From NCBI GenBank assembly GCA_017561155.1, contig JAFZDP010000042.1:1-33929 (forward strand): a DNA stretch of 33,929 bases, given 5' to 3'. Each line of letters starts with the position of its first letter. Positions within the stretch are counted from its first letter, which is position 1. The translations under genes and the position numbers were made by a program. This document shows, piece by piece, positions 25,105-33,441 of the stretch. The DNA is from Bacteroidales bacterium. Its GTDB lineage: Bacteria; Bacteroidota; Bacteroidia; Bacteroidales; P3. The notes under the pieces are model-generated. The model was not told the DNA's origin. It did no database searches and was given only the letters and a program-made list of their open reading frames with translations.

Positions 25105-25193
25105 TCGCGATGTCGGCTCTGTGCGATCGCGATGTAGCCGTTACGATATCGGGAGGGAAATTCTTTTTCATCGCGATGGAAAAAAATGTCGTT
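25105..25193. repeat. 22-bp-pitch array with ATCGCGAT cores
   Basis: TCG-containing cores start at 25105, 25127, 25149 and 25171, exactly 22 bp apart. Three read ATCGCGAT, a palindrome; the third in order reads ATCGGGAGGGAAATTC. That unit closely resembles GTCGAGAGGGAAATAC at 33618. The array lies about 190 bp before the glycosyltransferase start. The rest of the 593-bp gap (24794-25386) is AT-rich with several TGACAT words and one possible -7 box, TATATTTG at 25280. I see no gene in it apart from a doubtful 24-codon frame. Confidence 0.65.
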
Positions 25194-25386
25194 CACATGC
25201 AAGTATATTAGCCAAGTGTAGCAAAAAATAATTCATACGATGAGGCGATTTTATCTGCCGATATGCGTTGTTTTTCTTTTATATTTGAATATTATGGCAA
25301 AACAGATATCAAACATTGTTCCGTTTGGTTGGTTATATAAGCGTGAATTAATGTGTGTAAACAACTAATAAAAAATAAAATATACT

Positions 25387-26664
25387 ATGACAGTGTTGAT
25401 GTTTGGTTGGGAATTTCCTCCGCATATAACAGGTGGTTTGGGAACTGCTTGTTTTGGGCTTACCAAATCTTTGTTTTTAAGGGGAATGGATATAATATTT
25501 GTAGTTCCAAAATTGTTTGGCGACGAAAACACCGAAGTGGCTCGCGTGGTGGGTGCCGACAATGTGGCTGTAAAAATAGACAGTATAAAACAATTTTCTC
25601 AGAGCATCAATTCTAAATATATCGAAATCAATTCTAAATTGGTTCCTTATCAAACCGACGAAGAATATTTTAGATTGGCCAACAGTAGCACTGTATCTGT
25701 TGAAGGCAATGTAGATGAGAACAAGTATTTTTCTTTTTCGGCAGGATATGGCAAAGACCTTTACAGCGAGGTGGAACGCTATGCTATAGTGGCATCGCAG
25801 ATAGCTCGCGACTTTGAGTTCGATATAATACATTGCCACGATTGGCTTACATATAAGTCGGGGATAGAAGCCAAAAAGATAAGCCGTAAGCCCTTGGTGG
25901 TGCATGTGCATGCTACCGAGATAGACCGCAGTGGCTACAACAATATAAATAGTTTGGTTTTCGAGATAGAGAAAAAAGGCATGGACGAAGCCGACAAGAT
26001 AGTGTGTGTAAGCCAATATACAAAAGATATATTGGTAAAATACTATCATCAAGATGCGTCGAAGATAGCCGTTGTGCATAATGGTATAGACAAGGAGCCT
26101 TTGGCTACAAAGCATGCCAAGGTAAAAAAAACGGCAAAGTTGGTGACTTTTTTGGGACGTATAACTCATCAGAAAGGTCCTGAATACTTTGTCGATGCGG
26201 CTGCAAAAATACTGGCGAAGGATAGAGACGTGCATTTTGTGATGGTAGGCAGTGGCGATTTGTACAACAAGATGGTAGAAAAAGTGGCAGAGCAGGGACT
26301 TGCCGATCGTTTTCATTTTACAGGCTTTTTGAATCAAGCCGATGTTAATAAAATACTCTCGGCTACCGATGTATATGTTATGCCATCGGTAAGCGAGCCA
26401 TTTGGAATATCGGCATTGGAGGCATTGGAAAACGATGTGCCTATTGTGATAAGCAAACAAACAGGCGTTGGCGAGGTGGTGAACAATGCTTTGAAAGCAA
26501 ACTTTTGGGACACCGATAGTATTGCCGATTCGATATATGCACTTTTGAACTACAAAACTCTTAAAAACACAATGGTTAAGGAATGTAGGCGCGATTTGGA
26601 ACACTTGTCGTGGGAAGCTGCTGCATCGAAGTTGGAAAACTTGTACAACCAGCTGCTAAGTTGA
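25387..26664 (+). CDS. Glycosyltransferase, glycogen synthase-like (GT4/GT5 type)
   Basis: The 425-residue cytoplasmic protein has the GT-B fold signatures. The N-terminal acceptor domain opens with MFGWEFPPHITGGLGTACFG, close to the glycogen-synthase GGLG loop. The C-terminal donor domain has FLGRITHQKGPEYFVDAA and the E-x7-E motif in SVSEPFGISALEALEN. In Bacteroidales such genes sit next to a GH57 protein and often a debranching enzyme, and are annotated as glycogen synthases. Here the GH57-like gene follows after 57 bp and no debranching enzyme is visible. The substrate is therefore probably an alpha-glucan, but this is inferred from family and context. The 22-bp-pitch array lies upstream. 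Confidence 0.85.
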   Translation: MTVLMFGWEFPPHITGGLGTACFGLTKSLFLRGMDIIFVVPKLFGDENTEVARVVGADNVAVKIDSIKQFSQSINSKYIEINSKLVPYQTDEEYFRLANSSTVSVEGNVDENKYFSFSAGYGKDLYSEVERYAIVASQIARDFEFDIIHCHDWLTYKSGIEAKKISRKPLVVHVHATEIDRSGYNNINSLVFEIEKKGMDEADKIVCVSQYTKDILVKYYHQDASKIAVVHNGIDKEPLATKHAKVKKTAKLVTFLGRITHQKGPEYFVDAAAKILAKDRDVHFVMVGSGDLYNKMVEKVAEQGLADRFHFTGFLNQADVNKILSATDVYVMPSVSEPFGISALEALENDVPIVISKQTGVGEVVNNALKANFWDTDSIADSIYALLNYKTLKNTMVKECRRDLEHLSWEAAASKLENLYNQLLS

Positions 26665-26721
26665 CATGCGTGGAAATTCTATACCAAGATATAATACATA
26701 ACAATATACAACAATAATAAT

Positions 26722-27948
26722 ATGAATGCTATATGTTTAAACTTTAAAGTGCATCAACCTTACTACTACAAAAAATACCACTTCTTTGATATTGGAGTGA
26801 CACACGACTACTACGACCATAGCCGAAACGAAGAAATGATACGCCGAGTGTCGAGGTCGTGCTATATACCTACCAATAATATGTTGCTCAAACTGATAGA
26901 ACGCTATGGCGACAAACTCTCGTTTAGTATGACTATATCGGGTACTACTATGGAAATGTTGGAAAACTATGCTCCGGAGGTGCTGAAAAGTTTTCAAACG
27001 TTGGTATCTACCGGCAGTGTAGAACTTATGTCTACTCCATACTACCATTCGATGGCGATGGTAAAAAGCAGCGACGAGTTTAAGTGTCAGGTAACGCAAC
27101 ATCAGAAAAAGACCAAAGAATTGTTTGGGGTAAGCTGTAGAAATTTTGCCAATACCGACCTTATTTATGCCGACTATCTAGGTATAATATTGTCGGAGAT
27201 GGGTTTTAGAGGAGTGGTAACCGAAGGGGCAAAATATGTTTTGGGTTGGCGTAGTCCAAACTATGTATATTCTAATCCTATAGCACGGAATCTGAAAATA
27301 CTGTTTCGAAACCAACAGCTTAGCGATGATATATCCCTGCGTTTTTCTAACTCCTATTGGGCAGGCTATCCGCTTACGGCAGAGAAATTTTCCGATTGGC
27401 TGTGCCGCGACCCTAACCACAAATGTGTAACTATTGCTATGGACTACAAGGTGATTGGCTACTATATGGAACGCAGTTCGGGGATATTTGGCTTTTTTGA
27501 AAACTTGCCGCAGACAATATTCAGAAACACCGACTTTAAGTTTCTTTCGCCGAATACTATTTTTAGCCATTCCGATGCGGTGGCTCCGGTGTATATACCC
27601 AACGAAATTTCGTGGATGTCGGCCGAAAGAGATATTTCGCCATGGTTAGGCAACGAATTGCAGAAAGATTTTTTCAGAAAGTTATACCGGCTCGAAGAGG
27701 CTGTGAAGCGTATAAACGAGCCTAAGATATTGGAGGATTGGCGACGATTGCAGAGTGTGGACAATTTGTTTGACATGAATTTTAGGTGGCTGAACGAGCA
27801 TCAGTTTGATGTAGACAATCCGCAGTCGCCATACGAAGCCTATATAAATAATATGAATATACTAAACGATTTGGAAATGCGATTGCAGCAAATACGTTTC
27901 AGCCGAATGGTGATACGAAACAAACTAAAAAACACCGTAGAGGTGTAA
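26722..27948 (+). CDS. GH57-like protein (alpha-amylase family) with altered active-site motifs
   Basis: The 408-residue protein aligns throughout with Bacteroidales GH57 alpha-amylase-like proteins: HQPYYYKKYHFFDIG at 11-25, the GVVTEGAKYVLGWRSPNYVY block, LRFSNSYWAGYPLTAEKF, and the final SPYEAYINNMN. As I recall the family, the three acidic landmarks are LAETYxHS, NTELIY and NYEVxGE. Here they read LMSTPYYHS (103-110), NTDLIY (D146) and DYKVIGYY (K243). The scaffold is kept but the acids are lost or changed, which suggests altered chemistry or a non-catalytic role. It is the second gene of the glycosyltransferase unit and ends at a strong terminator. Being cytoplasmic (no signal peptide), it would act on storage glucan if active. 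Confidence 0.82.
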   Translation: MNAICLNFKVHQPYYYKKYHFFDIGVTHDYYDHSRNEEMIRRVSRSCYIPTNNMLLKLIERYGDKLSFSMTISGTTMEMLENYAPEVLKSFQTLVSTGSVELMSTPYYHSMAMVKSSDEFKCQVTQHQKKTKELFGVSCRNFANTDLIYADYLGIILSEMGFRGVVTEGAKYVLGWRSPNYVYSNPIARNLKILFRNQQLSDDISLRFSNSYWAGYPLTAEKFSDWLCRDPNHKCVTIAMDYKVIGYYMERSSGIFGFFENLPQTIFRNTDFKFLSPNTIFSHSDAVAPVYIPNEISWMSAERDISPWLGNELQKDFFRKLYRLEEAVKRINEPKILEDWRRLQSVDNLFDMNFRWLNEHQFDVDNPQSPYEAYINNMNILNDLEMRLQQIRFSRMVIRNKLKNTVEV

Positions 27949-27952
27949 AACA

Positions 27953-27985
27953 AAAGGTGGCAAGATTTTCAAGCCACCTTTCATT
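27953..27985. terminator. Bidirectional terminator between the GH57-like gene and lepB
   Basis: AAAGGTGGC (27953-27961) pairs perfectly with GCCACCTTT (27973-27981) around an 11-base loop, between convergent genes. Confidence 0.85.
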
Positions 27986-27997
27986 GTTTATAGTATA

Positions 27998-29740
27998 TTA
28001 TAGAGCTGCGTTTCTGAAGAATCGGTCCCAACGTATTTTGGATAGTCCCGACTTGTCTTTGTCTATCGAAAGCAATACTCTCGATGCTTTTCCTACTATG
28101 TGGTCTTCTGGAACAAATCCCCAGAAGCGGCTGTCGGCCGAGTTGTGTCGGTTGTCGCCCATCAGCCAATAGTAGTCCATCTTTATTTGGTATTGTGTAG
28201 TTTCTTGACCATTAATGAATATCTTTCCGTCTTTTGTTTCCAATGTGTTGTTTTCAAACACTTCTATTATTCTGCGGTATATAGGCAAGTTTTCGGTAGT
28301 AAGTGTTACTATGTCGCCTCTTTGTGGTATGCTGATAGAACCAAAGTTGTCGGCATTCCATTTGTAGTTGTTGCTGTGTGGGAATATGTCGAAATCTCTG
28401 TAGCCTGGATATACTTCTATAGGAATTATTTTTTCTACGCCCGGATACGATAGCAGTTTTTCGTAGTTTTCGTTGGTCAAAGGTAGTGTCATGTAGGTTT
28501 CCATTTCGGCAATATCGTTTTGGCTGATGCCTATGTTTGCAAGGTCTTGAGCCGATATTTGCATAAAGTTCATATACGATGCTGTCATAAATACGTCGCT
28601 GCTGTCCACTTGGTCGAAGGTGGTTTTTGCATATCCGTTTATGTATAGTGGTTTTATATCGTCGACGGCAATGTGGCGGCTAAGTATGTCGAACTGTGCT
28701 TTTGTCATAGGAAGGTAACAACGGTATCTCGAAGTGCTTATGTCTTCGTTGGATATGTTCAAACGTTGCAAGTCGGCGGCACTTGGCAGTGCAGCGCCTT
28801 TTTTCATTTTTATTGCATAGGTATATTGCAAATCGGTTGGGTTTTCGATAGCCGAACCGTTGATATATACTATCTTGTTTATTATTTGTAGCTCTTCGCC
28901 GGGCAAACCTATTGTTCTCTTTATAAAGTTTTCGCGTTTGTCGATAGGTCTGGTTATTATCTCGCCAAATGTTTGAGGGTTGCTGTGAACCACTTCGCGG
29001 CCATATTCTCTTACCAAAGCATGGTAGCTTGCATTGCTTTCGAATGCCAATGCTACGGTGTCGCCGTCGGGGTAGTTAAACACTGTGGCATCGTAGCGTT
29101 CCACTTTGCCTGTGCCACAAAAACGATGGTAGCCAAGTTGTATGCCGTCCCAAAACGATTTTATTTTTGTGCCGGGCACCGAGTGATGTATAAGAGGCAC
29201 TGCAACCGGTGTGTTTGGTACACGAGGACCATAGGCCAATTTGCTTACAAAAAGGAAGTCGCCCACTTTCAACGATTTTTCCATCGAAGAGGTGGGGATA
29301 TTGTATAGCTCGAACATAAACGTTCTGATTATTGTGGCTGCCACAAGTGCAAATATAAGAGCGTCGGCCCATTCGCGTGCCGAGCTGTATTTGATTTCGG
29401 GTAGCTCGCTAGGATTGGTGTAGGTGTATTTTTTTGAAAAACCTATGTATGGCAAATAGATGAATGGGAATATTACCGCAAGCGTTTGTTCGCCAAGTCC
29501 GTTGCGACGGAAACATTTGGCTGTTTCTACCACCATAAGCAGATAGGTGAACACGTTGATTGCCGGAATGGCTATGTATATGTACCATTTCCAATTCTTG
29601 CCCAATATTTTTATCCATAGAATAAGGTTGTAGATAGGGATAAGGGCTTTCCAACCTTTGATGCCTGCTTTTTCGAATATTGCCCATAGCCCCACAAAAG
29701 GCAAAACGCAGTATGCAATTAGTAAAATGTCGAATATCAT
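27998..29740 (-). CDS. lepB: Signal peptidase I with N-terminal DUF5684-like membrane domain
   Basis: LepB cleaves signal peptides of exported proteins at the outer face of the inner membrane. From the ATG at 29740 the protein has 580 residues. The upstream ATG adds only a basic, unlikely leader. Residues 1-105 are a multi-pass membrane domain (WAIFEKAGIKGWKALIPIYN) like DUF5684, as seen in Bacteroidetes LepB. A further membrane helix is at about 125-142. Catalytic Ser152 lies in IPTSSMEKSL and Lys274 in NFIKRTIGLPGE; the last box is GDNRHNSADSR at 528-538. Between Lys274 and that box is an extra-long insert with two similar segments, near residues 324-367 and 400-443. All catalytic boxes are present, so activity is expected. 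Confidence 0.93.
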   Translation of the reverse strand: MIFDILLIAYCVLPFVGLWAIFEKAGIKGWKALIPIYNLILWIKILGKNWKWYIYIAIPAINVFTYLLMVVETAKCFRRNGLGEQTLAVIFPFIYLPYIGFSKKYTYTNPSELPEIKYSSAREWADALIFALVAATIIRTFMFELYNIPTSSMEKSLKVGDFLFVSKLAYGPRVPNTPVAVPLIHHSVPGTKIKSFWDGIQLGYHRFCGTGKVERYDATVFNYPDGDTVALAFESNASYHALVREYGREVVHSNPQTFGEIITRPIDKRENFIKRTIGLPGEELQIINKIVYINGSAIENPTDLQYTYAIKMKKGAALPSAADLQRLNISNEDISTSRYRCYLPMTKAQFDILSRHIAVDDIKPLYINGYAKTTFDQVDSSDVFMTASYMNFMQISAQDLANIGISQNDIAEMETYMTLPLTNENYEKLLSYPGVEKIIPIEVYPGYRDFDIFPHSNNYKWNADNFGSISIPQRGDIVTLTTENLPIYRRIIEVFENNTLETKDGKIFINGQETTQYQIKMDYYWLMGDNRHNSADSRFWGFVPEDHIVGKASRVLLSIDKDKSGLSKIRWDRFFRNAAL

Positions 29741-30072
29741 CTTTCTTTTTCTAAACTTGATTAATAAACACACTAAACGTCGTTTTCATTCAAATATTGT
29801 CGAGATATTGTATATTTTTCTGTTGTTTGTGGTTGCGGTGGCTTGCAAAAGTGGGAGGACGGCAGATGAATTGTGCCTAAACCATCGATGAAAAGCCCCG
29901 AGTGGGCTGCAAAATAGAAATAGAGAAAGCAGTGAGCAAAAAAATGGTTGCGGTGCAAAGGTGTTAGTATTCAGAACGCTATCTTGGCGAATGATGTGCA
30001 GACAAAAAAAATACTTTCAGCAATGGATTTTTGTTAGTATCTTTGCATGCGTAATTAAAAACTATACATACA
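29741..30072. other. Divergent intergenic region between lepB and the permease gene
   Basis: This 332-bp stretch separates divergently transcribed genes. It holds a small hairpin, AGCCC (29894) with GGGCT (29904), and two copies of GGTTGCGGTG (29831 and 29946). The plus-strand promoter is near its right end. I found no consensus promoter for lepB on the minus strand and no convincing gene. Confidence 0.4.
30015..30045 (+). promoter_or_regulatory. Promoter of the FtsX/LolE-type permease gene
   Basis: TATCTTTG at 30038-30045, followed by CA, is a strong -7 match. The -33 candidate TTTC at 30015, 19 bp upstream, is weak. Transcription would begin about 20 bp before the TTG start codon. Confidence 0.55.
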
Positions 30073-31293
30073 TTGAGATTCGAAAAACTTATAGCTCAGC
30101 GATTCTTGCAAAAAGATAAAGGCAACTTTTCGCAGCCATTGATAAAGATAGCAACCCTAAGTATAGCGTTGGGGGTACTTGTTATGATACTTGCAGTGTC
30201 TATATTGCGAGGTTTTCAGAAGGAAATTACACACAAAGTGGTAGGCTTTGGTTCGCATATTGTGGTTAATAATTTCGATGTGGGCACAGCCTACGAGCAG
30301 CAGCCTATCGAGAATAATCGTCCTATCGTCGACAGGATATTGGCGGTGGACGGGGTGAAGCATGTGCAGTATTTTGCCACAAAAGGCGGTATGATAAAAA
30401 CGTCCGACCAAATACAAGGTATAATGTTGAAGGGGGTCAGCTCGAACTTTGATACTGCTTTTTTTGAAGAAAACCTTTTGGAAGGACGGCTGTTTAAGTT
30501 TGAAGATACAGTGGCCTCAAACGAGATAATTATTTCCAAAACGTTGGCCGACAAGCTGAACTTTAAGCTCGACGATAAGGTGAGAACCTATTTTTGGCAA
30601 GACAACAACTATAGGGCAAGGGCTTTCAAAGTGGTGGGTATATATTCTACCGACCTGACCGAGTTTGACGATGCTTTTATAATAGGCGATATCAGAACTG
30701 TTCAAAAACTCAACAACTGGGCCGACAATCAGGTGGGGGGCTACGAAATATTGGTCGACAACTTCGACAATCTGCCTTATCTGGCATCGCAGATATACGA
30801 TATGCTGGACTACGACCTTACTTTGACCACGGTGGTAGAGTCGCAGCCCGATTTGTTTTCGTGGCTCGAACTGCTCAATACCAATATTGTACTTATACTT
30901 GGGGCAATGGCTTTGGTGTGTATGGTGTCGATAATATCGGCATTGCTGATAATGATTTTCGAAAAAACATCGATGATAGGTTTGCTGAAGACTTTGGGAG
31001 CTACCAATAGGTCGATACGACGAATATTTATCTACAAATCCATATCCATAATAGGCGTAGGCTTGTTGATAGGCAACATCGTGGCTTTTGCTTTTGTTGT
31101 ATTGCAATCCAAGTTTCAGTTTATATCGCTTAACAAGGAGAGCTACTCTATGTCGGCAGTGCCTGTCGATTTGAATGGCTGGACATATTTGTTGGTAAGC
31201 ATCGGTACAATGGCGGCCTGTTTGTTGGCATTGTTGGTGCCTACGGGATTTATATCGAAGGTGCGTCCCGCCAAAACAATACGCGTAGAATAG
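30073..31293 (+). CDS. ABC transporter permease, FtsX/LolC-LolE type
   Basis: The 406-residue inner-membrane protein has one N-terminal helix (LSIALGVLVMILAVSILRGF), a large periplasmic domain at about 46-265, and three C-terminal helices. This is the MacB/FtsX/Lol topology. KIATLSIALGVLVMI near the start and the coupling-helix segment KTSMIGLLKTLGATNRSIRR resemble LolC/LolE, which release outer-membrane lipoproteins. The partner ATPase is not in the window. The start is TTG: no ATG occurs before the first helix, and residues from this TTG (MRFEKLIAQRFLQKD) fit family N termini. The gene ends with TAG at the expected point. The histidine kinase follows after 88 bp. Confidence 0.88.
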   Translation: MRFEKLIAQRFLQKDKGNFSQPLIKIATLSIALGVLVMILAVSILRGFQKEITHKVVGFGSHIVVNNFDVGTAYEQQPIENNRPIVDRILAVDGVKHVQYFATKGGMIKTSDQIQGIMLKGVSSNFDTAFFEENLLEGRLFKFEDTVASNEIIISKTLADKLNFKLDDKVRTYFWQDNNYRARAFKVVGIYSTDLTEFDDAFIIGDIRTVQKLNNWADNQVGGYEILVDNFDNLPYLASQIYDMLDYDLTLTTVVESQPDLFSWLELLNTNIVLILGAMALVCMVSIISALLIMIFEKTSMIGLLKTLGATNRSIRRIFIYKSISIIGVGLLIGNIVAFAFVVLQSKFQFISLNKESYSMSAVPVDLNGWTYLLVSIGTMAACLLALLVPTGFISKVRPAKTIRVE

Positions 31294-31381
31294 AAGCCCC
31301 GAATGCCTTTTGAAATAGGGTGGAAGAGTGGCGAAGAAAAGAAAAACAAACAATAAGTGTAACAGTATAAAAAGGTGAGTT

Positions 31382-32902
31382 ATGAAGCTGTTTAGGTATA
31401 CATCGAAACGTTGGAAGATAGCAATATTGATATTTTCAGTGTTGTTGGCAGTGGTGGCATTGGTGCAGGTGAACAATATTATAGTGCAGATACAAAATTC
31501 GGAAAAAGAGAAGATAAAGTTGTGGGTAAATGCCATAAGCCGCAAGGCCGAATTGGTGTCGCACACCGAAACGTTTTTCAAGACAGTGCGAGAAGAAGAA
31601 CGTCGCCGGATGACGTTGCTGACCGAGGCACAGCAGGCTTTTATGGAGTTGCCTTTGGAGCAAGACGTGAGTTTTTACTATAGTTATTTGTCGGCAAACA
31701 AAACAATCCCCGTCATAATTACCGACGACGAAAACAACATAACATGGTACCGAAATATCGATTTGCCGCAAGGCGTAACCAAGCTGGAAGGGGCGCTGTT
31801 GGCCGATTTTACACAAGAAACTCCCGTGCACTATACTGCATATAACATGCACTTTACATTGTACTACAAAGAATCCAAAATATATACCGATTTGCGTAAA
31901 GTGCTCAACGATTTCACACAGTCGTTTTTGTCGGAGATAACAAACAACTCGGTGTTTGTGCCCGTAATTGTCACCGACAGTTTGCACCGTAGCATCTTGG
32001 CATCGGGCAATATCGATGTAGACAGGCTCGACAACAGCTACGATTTGCGAAAGAAACTGGAAAAAATGAGCGAGGACAATGCACCTATCGAGATAATTCT
32101 TCCCGACGAGTGCAAGGCATATATATACTACGAAAAAACACCCCTTTTGCAAGCATTGCAGTATGCCCCAATAGTGTATATATGTATAGCGTTGGTGCTG
32201 ATATTGGTGTCGTACAATCTGTTCAGAACCGCCCGAGATATGCAGCAAAACCAGATATGGGTGGGTATGGCCAAAGAAACGGCACACCAGTTGGGTACTC
32301 CGATATCGTCGTTGATAGCGTGGGTGGAATACTTTAAAACCAAGGGATTGGAAGAAAAATATTCGTCGGAGATACAAAAGGATCTGACACGGTTGGAAAC
32401 CATTACCCACAGGTTTTCAAAAATAGGGTCGGTGCCCGAACTGAAAGATGAAAATATAGTGCATGTGATACAGAATGCGATAAACTATCTGCAAAGTCGC
32501 ACCTCTAAAAAGGTGAACTTTATAACCAATTTTCCCGAAGATAGCGAATCGTTGGTGTTGCCGTTGAATACATACCTGTTCGAGTGGGTGATAGAAAACG
32601 TGTGCAAAAATGCCATCGACGCAATGAATGGGGCAGGCACATTCTCGGTTATTGTCACTACCGACGAAAAACACATCTACATCGACCTGTCGGATACCGG
32701 AAAGGGAATGCCAAGCTCTATGCACAAAGATATTTTCAAACCCGGCTATAGTACCAAACAGCGAGGTTGGGGCTTGGGACTGTCGTTGGCAAAACGAATA
32801 ATAAACGAGTACCACAAAGGAAAGATATTTGTGAAATATTCGGTGCCCGACCAAGGTACGGTGTTCCGCATAGTGCTGAAAAGGAAAAGAGAAAGGTCGT
32901 AA
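31382..32902 (+). CDS. Membrane-bound sensor histidine kinase
   Basis: The 506-residue protein has a membrane helix at about 12-31, an extracytoplasmic sensor region to about 255 with no recognised domain, and a second helix near 258-281. The kinase core follows: H-box AKETAHQLGTPISSL with the phosphorylated His302, N-box ENVCKNAIDAM, DTGKGMP (G1), FKPGYSTK (F) and GWGLGLSLAKRI (G2). All boxes are intact. It should autophosphorylate in response to an unknown signal and pass phosphate to a response regulator. None is adjacent, so it is orphan in this window. An AGGTGAG stretch shortly before the ATG is an unusually Shine-Dalgarno-like site for this phylum. Confidence 0.92.
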   Translation: MKLFRYTSKRWKIAILIFSVLLAVVALVQVNNIIVQIQNSEKEKIKLWVNAISRKAELVSHTETFFKTVREEERRRMTLLTEAQQAFMELPLEQDVSFYYSYLSANKTIPVIITDDENNITWYRNIDLPQGVTKLEGALLADFTQETPVHYTAYNMHFTLYYKESKIYTDLRKVLNDFTQSFLSEITNNSVFVPVIVTDSLHRSILASGNIDVDRLDNSYDLRKKLEKMSEDNAPIEIILPDECKAYIYYEKTPLLQALQYAPIVYICIALVLILVSYNLFRTARDMQQNQIWVGMAKETAHQLGTPISSLIAWVEYFKTKGLEEKYSSEIQKDLTRLETITHRFSKIGSVPELKDENIVHVIQNAINYLQSRTSKKVNFITNFPEDSESLVLPLNTYLFEWVIENVCKNAIDAMNGAGTFSVIVTTDEKHIYIDLSDTGKGMPSSMHKDIFKPGYSTKQRGWGLGLSLAKRIINEYHKGKIFVKYSVPDQGTVFRIVLKRKRERS

Positions 32903-32966
32903 GTGCGGCGTTTTGTGTATGCACGCATACTGCTTGGTAGTTTGGCAGTACGGTCTGTAGCTAATT

Positions 32967-33004
32967 GCTTTCCTTTCGGAAGGCAAAAGCAAAATACTTT
33001 TTTT
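32967..33004 (+). terminator. Terminator of the histidine kinase gene
   Basis: GCTTTCCTT (32967-32975) pairs with AAGG (32980-32983) and AAAGC (32986-32990) around a TCGG loop with a two-base bulge. A run of T begins at 32998. The 833 bp after the kinase also hold the MITE-like element, a promoter and the 22-bp array; no gene is seen there. Confidence 0.6.
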
Positions 33005-33038
33005 AAAACCCGATACGGTAAAAAAGAAAATATATCAA

Positions 33039-33233
33039 GGCAACTTCTAAAAATTGCTTTGCAAGTGATTTGCGGAATTTTCTTGAGAAGATTTCTACTT
33101 TCTTTTGATTGAGCATAGCGGGCTATACGATTGAAAAAGAAATAGAAAGATTCCAAGAAAAAACGCAAAGCACGCAAAAGTTCTTTTGTTACATGATAAT
33201 ATTTCAGAGGACGTGGAATTTTTAGAAGTTGCC
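33039..33233. mobile_element. Complete MITE-like element, 195 bp, with TCAA target duplication
   Basis: Perfect 17-bp terminal inverted repeats, GGCAACTTCTAAAAATT (33039-33055) and AATTTTTAGAAGTTGCC (33217-33233), bound a 195-bp element. It is flanked on both sides by TCAA (33035-33038 and 33234-33237), a likely 4-bp target duplication. The interior is itself an imperfect hairpin centred near TAGCGGGCTA (33116). No protein is encoded, so movement would need a transposase from elsewhere. A fragment of the same family is at 11172. Confidence 0.8.
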
Positions 33234-33327
33234 TCAAATGTTAATTAAAAAAAGTAGTATATTTTTGGCAAATGTTAAAAAATATTCCTCTATAAATCAA
33301 TATGTTGAAAAATACTTTGCTATAAAT

Positions 33328-33358
33328 TTTGCCATATTGCAATAAAAGTTTACTTTTG
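33328..33358 (+). promoter_or_regulatory. Promoter of the HU-like gene
   Basis: TTTG (33328-33331), a 19-bp spacer and TACTTTTG (33351-33358) match the Bacteroidetes consensus. If used, the transcript has a leader of about 370 bases that contains the whole 22-bp-pitch array. Confidence 0.65.
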
Positions 33359-33441
33359 TAGTCCGAAAGGAAGTTTTGGAAGAGTAAATTGTAAAGTTTT
33401 ATTGAAATATTGATGTATTGTTTGTTCTCGGGCAAAAGTCG

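Noticed and set aside
25294-25368. 24-codon frame (MAKQISNIVPFGWLYKRELM and on) just before the glycosyltransferase, as a leader peptide
   Set aside because: The only -7 candidate (25280-25287) would start transcription right at its ATG, and I know no similar peptide.
25477-26604. Long open frame of 375 codons on the minus strand inside the glycosyltransferase gene
   Set aside because: It is fully antisense to a well-supported gene and its product is rich in Tyr, His and Cys without any family pattern. Similar long antisense frames at 30517-31581 and 31436-32410 were rejected for the same reason.
29773-29958. 61-codon minus-strand frame upstream of lepB
   Set aside because: No family pattern, no promoter or spacing support, and composition unlike the neighbours.
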